Positions 33,741 to 41,890 of a DNA stretch of 42,107 nt are shown here, piece after piece; the stretch's first letter is position 1; every line of letters begins with the position of its first letter. The translations under genes were made by a program, and so were the position numbers. This DNA is from Gammaproteobacteria bacterium. Lineage in GTDB: Bacteria; Pseudomonadota; Gammaproteobacteria; Steroidobacterales; Steroidobacteraceae. The notes under the pieces are model-generated. The model had not been told where the DNA came from. It did no database searches and saw nothing but the letters and a program-made list of their open reading frames with translations. The stretch lies in contig PLAH01000034.1 of the NCBI GenBank assembly GCA_003134045.1, forward strand, positions 1-42,107, read 5' to 3'.

Positions 33741-35243
33741 GTGCACCTCAGCACCGTGCTCAGCCGGGCGCCGGCGGGACTCAACGCTCCCCTGGTGCGC
33801 GTCGAGGTTCATCTGGGGGCGGGATTGCCGGCCTTCTTCCTGGTGGGCCTGCCCGAGGCCGTGGTGCGCGAAAGCCGGGAGAGGGTGAGGTCGGCGTTGT
33901 TGACGGCCGGCTTCGCCTTTCCCACCGGCCGACTCACGGTCAATTTGTCGCCCGCCGATTTGCCCAAGGAGGGCGGGCGCTTCGACTTGCCGATGGCTGT
34001 CGGTATCTTGGCAGCCAGCCAACAGTTGCCGCCCGACGCGTTGGAAGGCCGCGAATTCTATGGCGAACTGGCCCTCAACGGCGAGCTGCGGCAGACACCC
34101 AAACTGGTGCCGGCGCTGTTGGCGGGGTGCCGGGATGGCCGGGAGCTGATCCTGCCGGCCGCCAATGCGCTCGAAGCGGGTCTCATCGGCACCCCGAACA
34201 TCAAGCTGGCCGACGACCTGACCCAGGTCTGCGATGCCCTCAAGGGTCGCGCGATGCTGCGGATTGCGCAGGTCCCAGCCGCGTTGGAGCCGCGCCCGCC
34301 GCCGCCCGATCTGGCGGACGTCCGCGGTCAATTCGCCGCCAAGCGGGCCTTGGAGATCGCTGCCGCCGGCGGCCATGGATTGCTGATGATCGGCCCGCCG
34401 GGCGCCGGCAAGACATTGCTGGCGCAAAGACTGCCGGGATTGCTGCCGCCGCTCGACCGGAGCGATGCGCTCGAGGTGGCGAGCATGGAATCCGCCGCCG
34501 GTCGACGGCCGAGTCTCGGCGGCGGCCGGCCGTTCCGTAGTCCGCAGCACACGGCCACCATGGCGGCATTGATTGGCGGGGGCGCGCTGCGGCCGGGCGA
34601 ACTGTCGCTCGCCAATCTGGGGGTTCTGTTTCTCGACGAGCTTCCGGAATTTGCCCGCAACGCGCTCGAGGCCTTGCGCGAACCTCTGGAGAGTGGCGTG
34701 GTGGTGCTGGCGCGCGCGAAACGCTCCTACGACTTTCCGGCGCGGTTTCAGCTGATCGCTGCGATGAATCCCTGCCCGTGCGGCTACGCAGGCGATGCGC
34801 GCGGGCGCTGCCGGTGCACGGCCGAGCAGGTGGCCCGGTATCGCAACCGATTGTCGGGACCGTTGATCGACCGCATCGACATCCACATCGAGTTATTGCC
34901 GCTGCCGGTGGAACATCTGCTGGCGGATAAACCTGCGGCGGTGGAGACCTCGGCCACGGTCGCCGCCCGCGTCGCGGCGGCGCATGAGGTGCAGCTGAAT
35001 CGCCAGGGAACATTGAATTCGAGGCTGACGCCCGCGGACATGACCCGGTTCTGTCCGCTCGGCCGCGATTCGCGAGTGTTGATCGGCACGGCTATTTCGC
35101 GACTCGGGCTATCTGCGCGCGCCTACCACCGGATCGTCCGCTTGGCTCGCACCTGCGCCGATTTGGCCGGCGAGCAGTCCATTCGCAGAATCGACGTGTC
35201 CGAAGCCGTGCAGCTGCGGGCACTCGATCGGCCTATTTGTTGA
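33741..35243 (+). CDS. comM: YifB/ComM Mg-chelatase-like AAA+ ATPase
   Basis: 500 residues. N-terminal Lon-protease-like ChlI domain (about 20-145, VEVHLGAGLPAFFLVGLPE), AAA+ module with Walker A GPPGAGKT (218-225) and Walker B VLFLDELPEF, the NPCPCGYAGD cysteine motif, and the C-terminal Mg_chelatase_C domain. ComM is a branch-migration helicase in natural transformation (shown in Vibrio). The GTG at 33741 gives the family start. Its 3' end overlaps the convergent cytochrome gene by 11 bp. Confidence 0.93.
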   Translation: MHLSTVLSRAPAGLNAPLVRVEVHLGAGLPAFFLVGLPEAVVRESRERVRSALLTAGFAFPTGRLTVNLSPADLPKEGGRFDLPMAVGILAASQQLPPDALEGREFYGELALNGELRQTPKLVPALLAGCRDGRELILPAANALEAGLIGTPNIKLADDLTQVCDALKGRAMLRIAQVPAALEPRPPPPDLADVRGQFAAKRALEIAAAGGHGLLMIGPPGAGKTLLAQRLPGLLPPLDRSDALEVASMESAAGRRPSLGGGRPFRSPQHTATMAALIGGGALRPGELSLANLGVLFLDELPEFARNALEALREPLESGVVVLARAKRSYDFPARFQLIAAMNPCPCGYAGDARGRCRCTAEQVARYRNRLSGPLIDRIDIHIELLPLPVEHLLADKPAAVETSATVAARVAAAHEVQLNRQGTLNSRLTPADMTRFCPLGRDSRVLIGTAISRLGLSARAYHRIVRLARTCADLAGEQSIRRIDVSEAVQLRALDRPIC

Positions 35244-35742
35244 GCGACACCATGTAGTCGACGGTCATGCGGATCGTCGCATCGGGCCAGGTCGTCCCGC
35301 CTTTGGGCGGCATGGCGCCCTTGCCGGAAATCGCGTGCTGATACAGCAAGTCCTTGCCCTGAGCGATACGAGGTCCCCAGGCCGCTTTGTCGCCGACCTT
35401 CGGTGCGCCGTTGACGCCGGTGCCGTGACAGGCCGAGCATACCTTCGTAAACGCTTGTTCGCCCGTGGTCGGCACGTCGGCGGCCGGTGCGCCGCCCTTC
35501 GGTGCGGAGAGCGCGGCCAGCGCGCTGTTGTCCTGCCCGGCAATGGCCTCATGCGCGAACGGCACGATGTTCTCGTGCACCTGTTTCACATGCAGCGGGT
35601 CGAGCAATACGTGTTCGCTCTGGGTCTCCTCGCCGACGTTGCGCGCCACCGCGAACAGGACGATCGCGACGAAGATGAGCATGCCGAGTACCAAACTGAA
35701 GGAATTGAAGAACTGGGTATCTGACGATTCGGGCTTGGACAC
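35233..35742 (-). CDS. Cytochrome c5 family protein, membrane-anchored
   Basis: 169 residues. N-terminal membrane helix about 15-34 (SLVLGMLIFVAIVLFAVAR) without cleavage site, a periplasmic linker, then a class I c-type cytochrome: heme motif CSACH (102-106) and axial Met144 in GKGAMPPKGG. Matches the cytochrome c5 electron-carrier family of Gammaproteobacteria. ATG at 35742. Confidence 0.92.
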   Translation of the reverse strand: MSKPESSDTQFFNSFSLVLGMLIFVAIVLFAVARNVGEETQSEHVLLDPLHVKQVHENIVPFAHEAIAGQDNSALAALSAPKGGAPAADVPTTGEQAFTKVCSACHGTGVNGAPKVGDKAAWGPRIAQGKDLLYQHAISGKGAMPPKGGTTWPDATIRMTVDYMVSLNK

Positions 35743-35885
35743 GGTAACTCGCTGAAAACCGATGAAAAAAGATCCGGGATCGCGACCAGTATAGCGATAC
35801 CTGGCGATTCACGGAATAGCCGCCCGCGAGTCTGTAGCGGCCGGCGCTGTTTTCGCCGGACGAACGTGGGCAGAATGATCGCGCG

Positions 35886-36446
35886 ATGTACACGGGGCAC
35901 CTCTTCTATGGCCGGCATTTCTCGTTGCTGTTGTGCGCGGTCGCCGTTCTTGCGGTACTCGGCCGCTCAAGTCCGCCGCATGAGGTGGTAATGGCCTTCG
36001 GCGTCTATGGCGCGCTGCATTCGTCCCTGGTCGCGGCGACCTTGCGCACGCCTCAGCCGCTGCCGCGAAAACTGCTGTTTGTCGTCCTGACGGCGGTGCT
36101 CTCGATGCTGAGCGCGATGCTGGCTCTGTATGGCAGCCGCTATGTTGGAGGCTTTCCCGGCATGTCGGGCTTGCGCTTACTGGTGACGCTCGCGGCGGGT
36201 CTGGGGGCCGCGAGCTATGCCGTCCTGGTCAGGCGTTTCTGGGTCCGCGAGCTGACGCTTCAATCCGTCGTTTCGATCACCCTCGGCTGCATGCTGGCGA
36301 CGTTCGGGGTGCTGATGTTCGGGTCCTTGCTTATCTCCTCGGGTGGCTCGGGGCTGGCGGCCTGCTGGTGGCTCGCCTTCTCCGCGGGTCTTTGGTATCA
36401 CGACCGCCCATTGCGGTCATTGCGGCACGAGGCCGTCGGGAGGTAG
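35886..36446 (+). CDS. Unrecognised integral membrane protein
   Basis: 186 residues, about five or six hydrophobic segments (for example LLLCAVAVLAVLG, LLFVVLTAVLSMLSAMLAL, LLVTLAAGLGAASYAVLV, ITLGCMLATFGVLMFGSLL). No signature I can name. The ATG at 35886 has no strong ribosome site. It ends two bases before the LysE-type exporter start, so the two are probably co-transcribed. A hairpin CCGGCG-7-CGCCGG (35841-35859) precedes it in the divergent promoter region. Confidence 0.7.
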   Translation: MYTGHLFYGRHFSLLLCAVAVLAVLGRSSPPHEVVMAFGVYGALHSSLVAATLRTPQPLPRKLLFVVLTAVLSMLSAMLALYGSRYVGGFPGMSGLRLLVTLAAGLGAASYAVLVRRFWVRELTLQSVVSITLGCMLATFGVLMFGSLLISSGGSGLAACWWLAFSAGLWYHDRPLRSLRHEAVGR

Positions 36447-36448
36447 CG

Positions 36449-37087
36449 ATGTTCGGGACTCATGATTTGTGGCTCTTCGTGGTTTCGGGATTGCTCCTCA
36501 ACGTCACGCCCGGCCCCGACACGCTGTACATCATCGGCCGCAGCGGGATGCAGGGCTGGCGCGCCGGTGCCATCGCCGCGCTGGGTATTGGCGCGGGCAC
36601 CTTGGTGCACATACTCGCGGCCTCTTTGGGGCTCTCCGCGATTCTGGCCGCATCCGCAACCGCCTTTGCCGTCGTCAAGATGTTGGGGGCTGCGTACCTC
36701 GTGTACGTGGGCATCTCGTTGCTTCGGGCGTCACGATCTCGACTGCCGGCCGTGGCCGGCGAGGAATACGTGCCTGCATCGATGCGCAACGTGTTTCTGC
36801 AGGGATTTCTGACCAACGTGCTGAATCCCAAGGTGGCGCTATTTTTCCTGGCGTTCCTGCCGCAGTTCGTCGCGGCGGATGCGCCGTCGAAGCCGCTGGC
36901 CCTGCTCTTTCTCGGCGCCATTTTCGATCTGAACGGTACCTCCTGGAATCTGCTGGTGGCATGGTCGACCGCGCGTTTGAGCGGCCGGCTCGCCGGAGTC
37001 GGCACCTTCAAGAAGTGGTTCGATCGGGCGGTGGGCAGCCTGTTCGTGTTCGTGGGCGTCAAATTGGCGCTGAGCGCCAACCGCTGA
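36449..37087 (+). CDS. LysE/RhtB family amino-acid exporter
   Basis: 212 residues, about six membrane helices. Family signatures: LLLNVTPGPDTLYIIGRSGMQG in the first helix region, GIGAGTLVHILAASLGLSAI, and GFLTNVLNPKVALFFLAFLPQF. Exports an amino acid or related metabolite (Lys, Thr, homoserine lactone and others in the family); substrate not predictable. The ATG at 36449 has GGGAGG upstream; a longer frame start lies in the preceding gene. Confidence 0.92.
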   Translation: MFGTHDLWLFVVSGLLLNVTPGPDTLYIIGRSGMQGWRAGAIAALGIGAGTLVHILAASLGLSAILAASATAFAVVKMLGAAYLVYVGISLLRASRSRLPAVAGEEYVPASMRNVFLQGFLTNVLNPKVALFFLAFLPQFVAADAPSKPLALLFLGAIFDLNGTSWNLLVAWSTARLSGRLAGVGTFKKWFDRAVGSLFVFVGVKLALSANR

Positions 37088-37289
37088 TCGAGCCGCGCTG
37101 AAGCCGGGAGCCAACCGTGCGCTGCGCGGCCGCCGCCGAGAGTCCGAGTCGCTGAGACGGGCGCCACGCGGGGAGGCTCCCAACGCCCGGCGGGCGGCGT
37201 CGGCGCCTCGGGGGTTTTCTGTCGAGGAATCCTTTAAGATGGCGGCGTGCAGATAGGATGTGGCGCCCAGCCTTGAAAGTGAACTACCG

Positions 37290-37916
37290 ATGATCTCGGC
37301 TCTGGAAGGGCTCGAGCTGCTGCGCAACGGAAATCGCCGTTTCGTCGCCGATGTCCGAAGCCACGACACCCTGCCCAGCCGTGCCCGCCGCATCGAGTTG
37401 ACGGCCGGCCAAGAACCTTTCGCGGCCGTCCTTGGCTGTTCGGATTCGAGAGTACCGGTCGAGATCGTTTTCGATCAGGGGCTCGGCGACCTGTTCGTCA
37501 TCCGAGTGGCCGGCAACATCGTTGCCCCCTCGCAAGTCGGCAGCGTCGAGTTTGCCGCCGAACAGTTCGGTACCCGGCTGGTCGTCGTGTTGGGGCATTC
37601 GGATTGCGGCGCCATTGCCGCCACGTTGGAGCAGCTGCAGCGCCCCAAGGAAAATCAGTCGAAAAATCTTCACTCCATCGTGGATCTGGTGCGGCCTTCG
37701 GTCGAGGATTTGCTGGCCACCGATTTGCGCTATGACTTGGATGAACTGGTTCACCAGGCCGTCCGCGCGAATATCCGTGCCTCCGTGAATCATCTGCGCC
37801 ACGGCTCGGAGATCATCGAGCAGCTCATTCGCAACGATGGTTTGTTGGTAGTGGGCGCGGAGTATTCGCTGCAAAGCGGCGTCGTGGATTTTTTCGACGG
37901 AGTTCCGGAGGGCTGA
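37290..37916 (+). CDS. Beta-class carbonic anhydrase
   Basis: 208 residues; zinc enzyme hydrating CO2 to bicarbonate. Zinc ligands Cys50, Asp52 (LGCSDSRVP), His103 and Cys106 (GHSDCGAI); RVAGNIV is the conserved strand. ATG at 37290 taken for the typical ISALEGLELLRNGNRRF start. A GTG at 37260 with AGGA upstream would add ten residues and has the better ribosome site, so the start is open. 64 bp upstream of the DNA glycosylase gene. Confidence 0.93.
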   Translation: MISALEGLELLRNGNRRFVADVRSHDTLPSRARRIELTAGQEPFAAVLGCSDSRVPVEIVFDQGLGDLFVIRVAGNIVAPSQVGSVEFAAEQFGTRLVVVLGHSDCGAIAATLEQLQRPKENQSKNLHSIVDLVRPSVEDLLATDLRYDLDELVHQAVRANIRASVNHLRHGSEIIEQLIRNDGLLVVGAEYSLQSGVVDFFDGVPEG

Positions 37917-37979
37917 GAGCCGCGAGCTGCACGCGCCAGGAACGAGCGTGAAGCGTGCGGCGTCGCCACCACAATCTGC

Positions 37980-38474
37980 GTGACCATTCTTCCCGATGTC
38001 CTCGCACACGATCTGGATGTCGTCTTTTGCGGTACCGCCGCGGGGACGGTCTCGGCGCGCGCAGGCGCTTATTATGCCGGGCCCGGAAACGCGTTCTGGC
38101 CCACGCTGTTCGCGGTCGGCTTGACTCCCGTGGCCCTGCGGCCGCAGGACTACGCTCGAGTGACCGAGTGGAACCTGGGATTGACCGATCTCGCGAAGCA
38201 TGTCTTCGGCGGCGACAGCGCGCTCGAGAAGCGGCATTTCGACGTGGAACGGCTTCGTGAATTGATCGCCGAGTTTCGCCCGCGAATTCTGGCGTTCACC
38301 AGCAAGCGCGCGGCGGCCGAATTCGTCGGCCATCCCGTCGATTATGGTCTGGTTGCCGCAATGACGGACGCGACCCGCTTGTTCGTCCTGCCATCGCCGT
38401 CCGGGGCCGCCCGGCGCCATTGGAATCCGGCGTATTGGCGGGAATTGTCGCTTTTGCGTTCCACGAGCCGGTGA
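37980..38474 (+). CDS. mug: Mug/TDG-type mismatch-specific DNA glycosylase
   Basis: 164 residues; removes uracil or thymine opposite guanine. Motif 1 reads GTAAG (18-22), followed by YYAGPGNAFWPTL, where E. coli Mug has GINPG with catalytic Asn; the Asn is thus replaced by Ala. NLGLTDLAKH carries Asp70, and PSPSGAARRHWN is the motif 2 loop. The GTAAG subtype resembles Deinococcus Mug, for which an alternative catalytic Asp was proposed. Start is GTG at 37980. Confidence 0.87.
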   Translation: MTILPDVLAHDLDVVFCGTAAGTVSARAGAYYAGPGNAFWPTLFAVGLTPVALRPQDYARVTEWNLGLTDLAKHVFGGDSALEKRHFDVERLRELIAEFRPRILAFTSKRAAAEFVGHPVDYGLVAAMTDATRLFVLPSPSGAARRHWNPAYWRELSLLRSTSR

Positions 38475-38521
38475 GCTGGACGCAAGCCGGCTGCGGCGGG
38501 TACTATCCTGCCCCCGTCTAG

Positions 38522-38598
38522 GCGCCCGTAGCTCAGCTGGATAGAGTATTCGCCTCCGAAGCGAAAGGTCGCGCGTTCGAATCGCGCCGGGCGCACCA
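38522..38598 (+). tRNA. tRNA-Arg (anticodon CCG)
   Basis: 77-nt cloverleaf. Acceptor GCGCCCG pairs with CGGGCGC; D-arm GCTC-AGCTGGAT-AGAG; anticodon stem TTCGC/GCGAA with loop CTCCGAA, so anticodon CCG (38556-38558) reading CGG. T-arm GCGCG-TTCGAAT-CGCGC; discriminator A; CCA encoded at 38596-38598. It lies immediately upstream of a compositionally different block and may have served as an integration site. Confidence 0.97.
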
Positions 38599-38617
38599 TT
38601 TTACGGAGACAACCGTC

Positions 38618-38812
38618 ATGGCAGCCAGTATCGAGGAAATCACCAAGGACATCGTTGAGCTTCCGCGGCATCAACGATTGGCACTCGTCAGATTGCTGCT
38701 CGATCTGGATCGACCGGGAACAAGCGACGCGATGGAGAACGCTTGGGACGAAGAAATCCGCGCTCGCTCGCATCGAAGCGGGATACTCGGGGGCGGCCCA
38801 ACGAGAATTTAG
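38618..38812 (+). pseudogene. Frameshifted antitoxin of the addiction-module (TIGR02574) type
   Basis: The open frame gives 64 residues: MAASIEEITKDIVELPRHQR, then LALVRLLLDLD...NAWDEEIRAR match the start of short antitoxins usually paired with RelE/ParE toxins. After IRAR the reading is wrong. Deleting one copy of a CTCG tandem repeat (38763-38770) restores IRARIEAGYSGAAQREF, the expected Trp-x-x-Glu-Ile...Glu-Ala-Gly pattern. So a 4-bp duplication shifted the frame. The restored reading loses similarity about where the MFS gene begins, and no toxin gene is present. Confidence 0.65.
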
Positions 38813-40263
38813 CGGACTGTGGATACTACTTGACCTGTGCTCCCCTCGACCGAAAGAGGAAGTCTCACGGCTGCGGCAATCAAAAGGCCATGGAAGGTGC
38901 ATAGGAGAATAAAGGCCGCAGAAAAAGCGCCGAGCATCCCCTCATGGCCGGGCGCAGATCCCAATCTCCACCCCAGAAAGGTTGCGCAGATCGTCGTCAG
39001 AGTGGGTCCTCCGATGCGCATCACGATGTTCAGAGTGGTGGTGGCCATCGGCAGATCTTCTCGTTTTACAGAGGAGTACGCGGCCGAGATGGAAGGTACG
39101 CCAACGGCGCTCTGGCCCACACCTCGGACAAAGAGGGCGCAGCCGAGTAAAACGATCACAAGCCCATGGTTAGCCATGTAAATAAAGGGCAGCGTGCCGG
39201 CAAGCGCCAACGTTGCTCCGCCGGCGGATACCTTGCGGTTGCCGAACCATTTCACCCAAGTTCCGACGAACGGGTAGCCGCACATCATTCCCAGGCCGAG
39301 CGGAGCCAGCAGCAGACCGGTCGCGCTGGGAGAACGTCCCCCGACGCGGATGAGAAAGATGGGAATCAGCATCTGGCCGGCGAACGAGATTCCATTCGAC
39401 ATGAATTGTGTGACGGCAGAGGCCGAAAAGACTTTGCCTTTGAACAATCTCAGATCGATCAGGGCCTTGTCCTTCTTTCCGGTTGTCCATCTAAAAAATG
39501 CAACGAGCAGGAGAATGGAACCGACCAGAGAGACAATGCCCATGCGATCGCGGATGTGATCCGACCCGTAAAGGAAGAGCACCAGACCGGGAGACAGCAG
39601 AGCCAACCCAACCAGGTCGAGGTCGCGCGGCCTCGCTTCTTCACGATCGTGGGGAAGAAGGAGAGCGGCGAGCACGAGCGCCAATACGCCGACGGGCAGG
39701 TTGACCAGAAAGAGCCATCGCCAGGAGGCGAACTGCAGGATGGCGCCGGCGATGACCGGTCCTAGAAGTGGCGCAAGCAGAATGGGCATGGCGGCAAAGC
39801 CGAGAACGCTGGCCATGCGCTTACCGGCGGCGCGAGCCATCATCATCTGGGCCATCGGCGCGAGCGGACCTGCGCTCATGCCTTGCAGGATGCGAAATCC
39901 GATCAAGGAGTTCGCGGACCAGGCAAGTCCGCAGAGCGCCGACGAGAGTGTGAACGCGGAAAAGCACCAGAGATAAAGAGCCTTGGCGCCGATGCGGTCC
40001 ACCATCCATCCACTCAAAGGCAGCATGAGCGCAAGCGCGAGAAGATAACCGCTCGTGACCCACTGAATCGCCGACAGGCTGCTGTGCAGCGTTACGGCAA
40101 GGCTGGAAAGAGAGACATTGACAACGGTGGCATCCAGTTGAGCGAGAAAGGAACCGAGCACCGCAACGGAACCGATCTTCCAAATCGATGGATCGAGCCG
40201 GTCGCATTCACGATGGGCTTCAGCCGGACTTGGCACTTCACTCCGCAGGGGAATTGCCGCCAT
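38809..40263 (-). CDS. DHA2-family MFS drug efflux transporter
   Basis: 484 residues, about 14 membrane helices, EmrB/QacA type. LAQLDATVVNVSLSSLA (motif D1), WVTSGYLLALALMLPLSGWMVDRIGAK (motif A), RILQGMSAG (motif B) and LLAPLLGPVIAGAI (motif C) are visible. Expected to be a proton-driven exporter of hydrophobic drugs. The ATG at 40263 has GGA upstream; a TTG four codons earlier is weaker. It overlaps the upstream small membrane gene by 26 bp. No EmrA-type adaptor is seen. Base composition is lower in GC than the rest of the window. Confidence 0.93.
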   Translation of the reverse strand: MAAIPLRSEVPSPAEAHRECDRLDPSIWKIGSVAVLGSFLAQLDATVVNVSLSSLAVTLHSSLSAIQWVTSGYLLALALMLPLSGWMVDRIGAKALYLWCFSAFTLSSALCGLAWSANSLIGFRILQGMSAGPLAPMAQMMMARAAGKRMASVLGFAAMPILLAPLLGPVIAGAILQFASWRWLFLVNLPVGVLALVLAALLLPHDREEARPRDLDLVGLALLSPGLVLFLYGSDHIRDRMGIVSLVGSILLLVAFFRWTTGKKDKALIDLRLFKGKVFSASAVTQFMSNGISFAGQMLIPIFLIRVGGRSPSATGLLLAPLGLGMMCGYPFVGTWVKWFGNRKVSAGGATLALAGTLPFIYMANHGLVIVLLGCALFVRGVGQSAVGVPSISAAYSSVKREDLPMATTTLNIVMRIGGPTLTTICATFLGWRLGSAPGHEGMLGAFSAAFILLCTFHGLLIAAAVRLPLSVEGSTGQVVSTVR

Positions 40264-40564
40264 GGAAGCGTCCAAAGTGGCGAGCGCTCACCAAGCCCAT
40301 AAGAAGAAACCCCAGTCCCAGGACAGCCGCATAGGTCGTAGAGGTCAAGCTGAACTCTCCGACCCGACAGATCAGGATGTAAGAAACCGCGAAGTTGAAA
40401 ACACCCCAAAGCACGTTTACGGTCGAAGAAGACAGTCCCTGACCCGGTGGCTTGGCAAAGGGGCTTTGAAAAGGACGACCCATCGCCCCGCTCACGAAGT
40501 GTGGAATCGCGTTGCTGAGAAAAGCGCCGCCGAAGAAGTAAGAGATGCAATGCAGCCATTCCAT
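40238..40564 (-). CDS. Small integral membrane protein, unrecognised
   Basis: 108 residues with three to four hydrophobic segments (WLHCISYFFGGAFLSNAIPHF, VLWGVFNFAVSYILI, YAAVLGLGFLLMGLVSA). The ATG at 40564 has AGGATT upstream, and its end overlaps the MFS start, so it should be translated with it. The motif HFVSGAMGRPFQSPFAKPPG between helices looks conserved-type, but I cannot name a family. Probably an accessory or independent cistron of the marR operon. Confidence 0.75.
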   Translation of the reverse strand: MEWLHCISYFFGGAFLSNAIPHFVSGAMGRPFQSPFAKPPGQGLSSSTVNVLWGVFNFAVSYILICRVGEFSLTSTTYAAVLGLGFLLMGLVSARHFGRFHGGNSPAE

Positions 40565-40616
40565 CGTGAATCCTGCCTTTCAGTTCAAAAGTGGACCTGC
40601 AGTAAATTGCGCGAAT

Positions 40617-41180
40617 TCAAGCTCGAGTGCTGTTCAGCAGGTTCAGAACTTCCTGGGTCGTGCCGCTCTCGCCTAGGCGTGGGAAGATTTTGGTGAGGCT
40701 ATGGATGTGGGGGTCCATGCTCGCGTCCGTCATGGCGTCGATCGCAAGCGTGACGTGAAACCCTAACTCATACGCCTGGCGCGCGGTGGACTCGACGCCA
40801 CTGCTGGTCGAGATGCCCGCCAGCACCACTTGCGTGACCCCCTGGCCTCGAAGATGCTCCTCGAGACCCGTCTTCGCGAACGCCCCGGCCGTGTACTTCG
40901 TGATGCAGTGATCTGTCGGTTGCCGGCTCAACTCGGGGATGAGATCGGCCCATCCCGCGGGGAGATCTCGCAGCCGCCGGACCTGCTCCGTTCGCCCCGG
41001 TGCCATACCGGCGACATTGACGAGCACCACAGGCAGGCTGTGAGCACGGAAGGCATCCGCAAGAGCGCGGGCGTTCTTGACCACCTCTGCAACTGGATGC
41101 ACAAGCGGAAGTGACACAATGCCCTTCTGCAAATCAATGATGATCAGGGCTGTCTGCGGATCGAGGGCACTGAGTGCCAT
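40617..41180 (-). CDS. Isochorismatase-family hydrolase lacking the usual Cys
   Basis: 187 residues, Rossmann-like cysteine-hydrolase superfamily. Asp16 (LIIIDLQKG) and Lys95 (CITKYTAGAF) of the catalytic triad are present. At the nucleophile position the sequence is GISTSSGVESTARQA, where many members have T-x-x-C-V-E-S-T, so Gly128 replaces Cys. True isochorismatases also lack this Cys, so a non-thiol mechanism or altered chemistry is possible. The ATG at 41180 has AAGGAG upstream. 25 bp downstream of marR; likely the second gene of a detoxification operon. Confidence 0.88.
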   Translation of the reverse strand: MALSALDPQTALIIIDLQKGIVSLPLVHPVAEVVKNARALADAFRAHSLPVVLVNVAGMAPGRTEQVRRLRDLPAGWADLIPELSRQPTDHCITKYTAGAFAKTGLEEHLRGQGVTQVVLAGISTSSGVESTARQAYELGFHVTLAIDAMTDASMDPHIHSLTKIFPRLGESGTTQEVLNLLNSTRA

Positions 41181-41205
41181 GGCGTGCTCCTTGAAGCGTT
41201 GCCGG

Positions 41206-41658
41206 TTAGAAATCAGCGAGGCGATTGAGTAAATCGATAGTCGCTGCAAGCTGTTCCCGTTCGTGCGGTGCGAGTTGCGCCTCCAAAGCACGTACAAGCC
41301 AGTCTTCTCGCGCCGCTCGACTGCTCCTGAGAGTCTCGCGACAGGCAGCGGTCAGGGAAAAGAAGGTTTGCCGGCCATCGGTCGGGTCCTGCTCACCGCT
41401 GACCAGGTCCATCTTCTCCAAGCTGGCAACCGTGATCCGCATGGACTGCGGTCGCACACTCTCGGCTCGCGCCAGCGTCGACACGGTTACGGGGCCATCT
41501 CGCTCCAGCCGATGGAGGACCGATTTCTGGGCAGAGGTGAAATCCCCCGGATGCGCCTGCTCTCGGACCCGCCGGACCAGCTTGCCAATCGAAACCCGGA
41601 GTTCCCCTGCCAAAGCTGACAGCCGTGAAGCCGTTGCTGTTCCTAAAGCTCTACCCAT
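41206..41658 (-). CDS. MarR-family transcriptional regulator
   Basis: 150 residues, winged helix. Helical N-terminus (LSALAGELRVSIGKLVRRVR), recognition region TSAQKSVLHRLERDGPVTVSTLARAESVRPQSMRITVASLEKM and wing DLVSGEQDPTDGRQTFFSLT with the Asp-Gly-Arg signature. The ATG at 41658 gives the family start; an upstream in-frame codon at 41733 would run through the operator. It should repress its own operon (hydrolase, small membrane protein, DHA2 exporter) until a phenolic or lipophilic ligand binds. Confidence 0.92.
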   Translation of the reverse strand: MGRALGTATASRLSALAGELRVSIGKLVRRVREQAHPGDFTSAQKSVLHRLERDGPVTVSTLARAESVRPQSMRITVASLEKMDLVSGEQDPTDGRQTFFSLTAACRETLRSSRAAREDWLVRALEAQLAPHEREQLAATIDLLNRLADF

Positions 41659-41677
41659 AGACACACTATCGCATATA

Positions 41678-41705
41678 TACAGTTTAACTGTACAGTTATT
41701 CTGTA
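41678..41705. promoter_or_regulatory. Tandem palindromic operator in the marR promoter
   Basis: TACAGTT-T-AACTGTA (41678-41692) is a perfect 15-bp palindrome. It runs directly into TACAGTTATTCTGTA (41691-41705), a related site with outer arms TACAG/CTGTA. Centres are 13 bp apart. The pair lies 20-47 bp upstream of the marR ATG in an AT-rich region that should hold the promoter, so MarR autoregulation is the natural reading. The divergent SDR gene could share it. Confidence 0.75.
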
Positions 41706-41890
41706 TTTTCTTCTTACTGCCCACGAGGACCAATTAGTCGGCGGTTCTTCAGGCAGGTGGTCCCGAGCAGGTTCCCGGGCGTGGCACGCTCATCCATCCT
41801 GTTAATTTTTATACCGGGATAATCTCACTACTTTACTAGAATAGAATCAAGGTAGAGATTTGTCTCCATCGAAACCTGGAGAGCTTGCTC

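Noticed and set aside
33303-34886. 527-codon minus-strand frame opposite comM
   Set aside because: Shadow of comM over most of its length. Only the spacer part contains a receiver-like string, reported separately.
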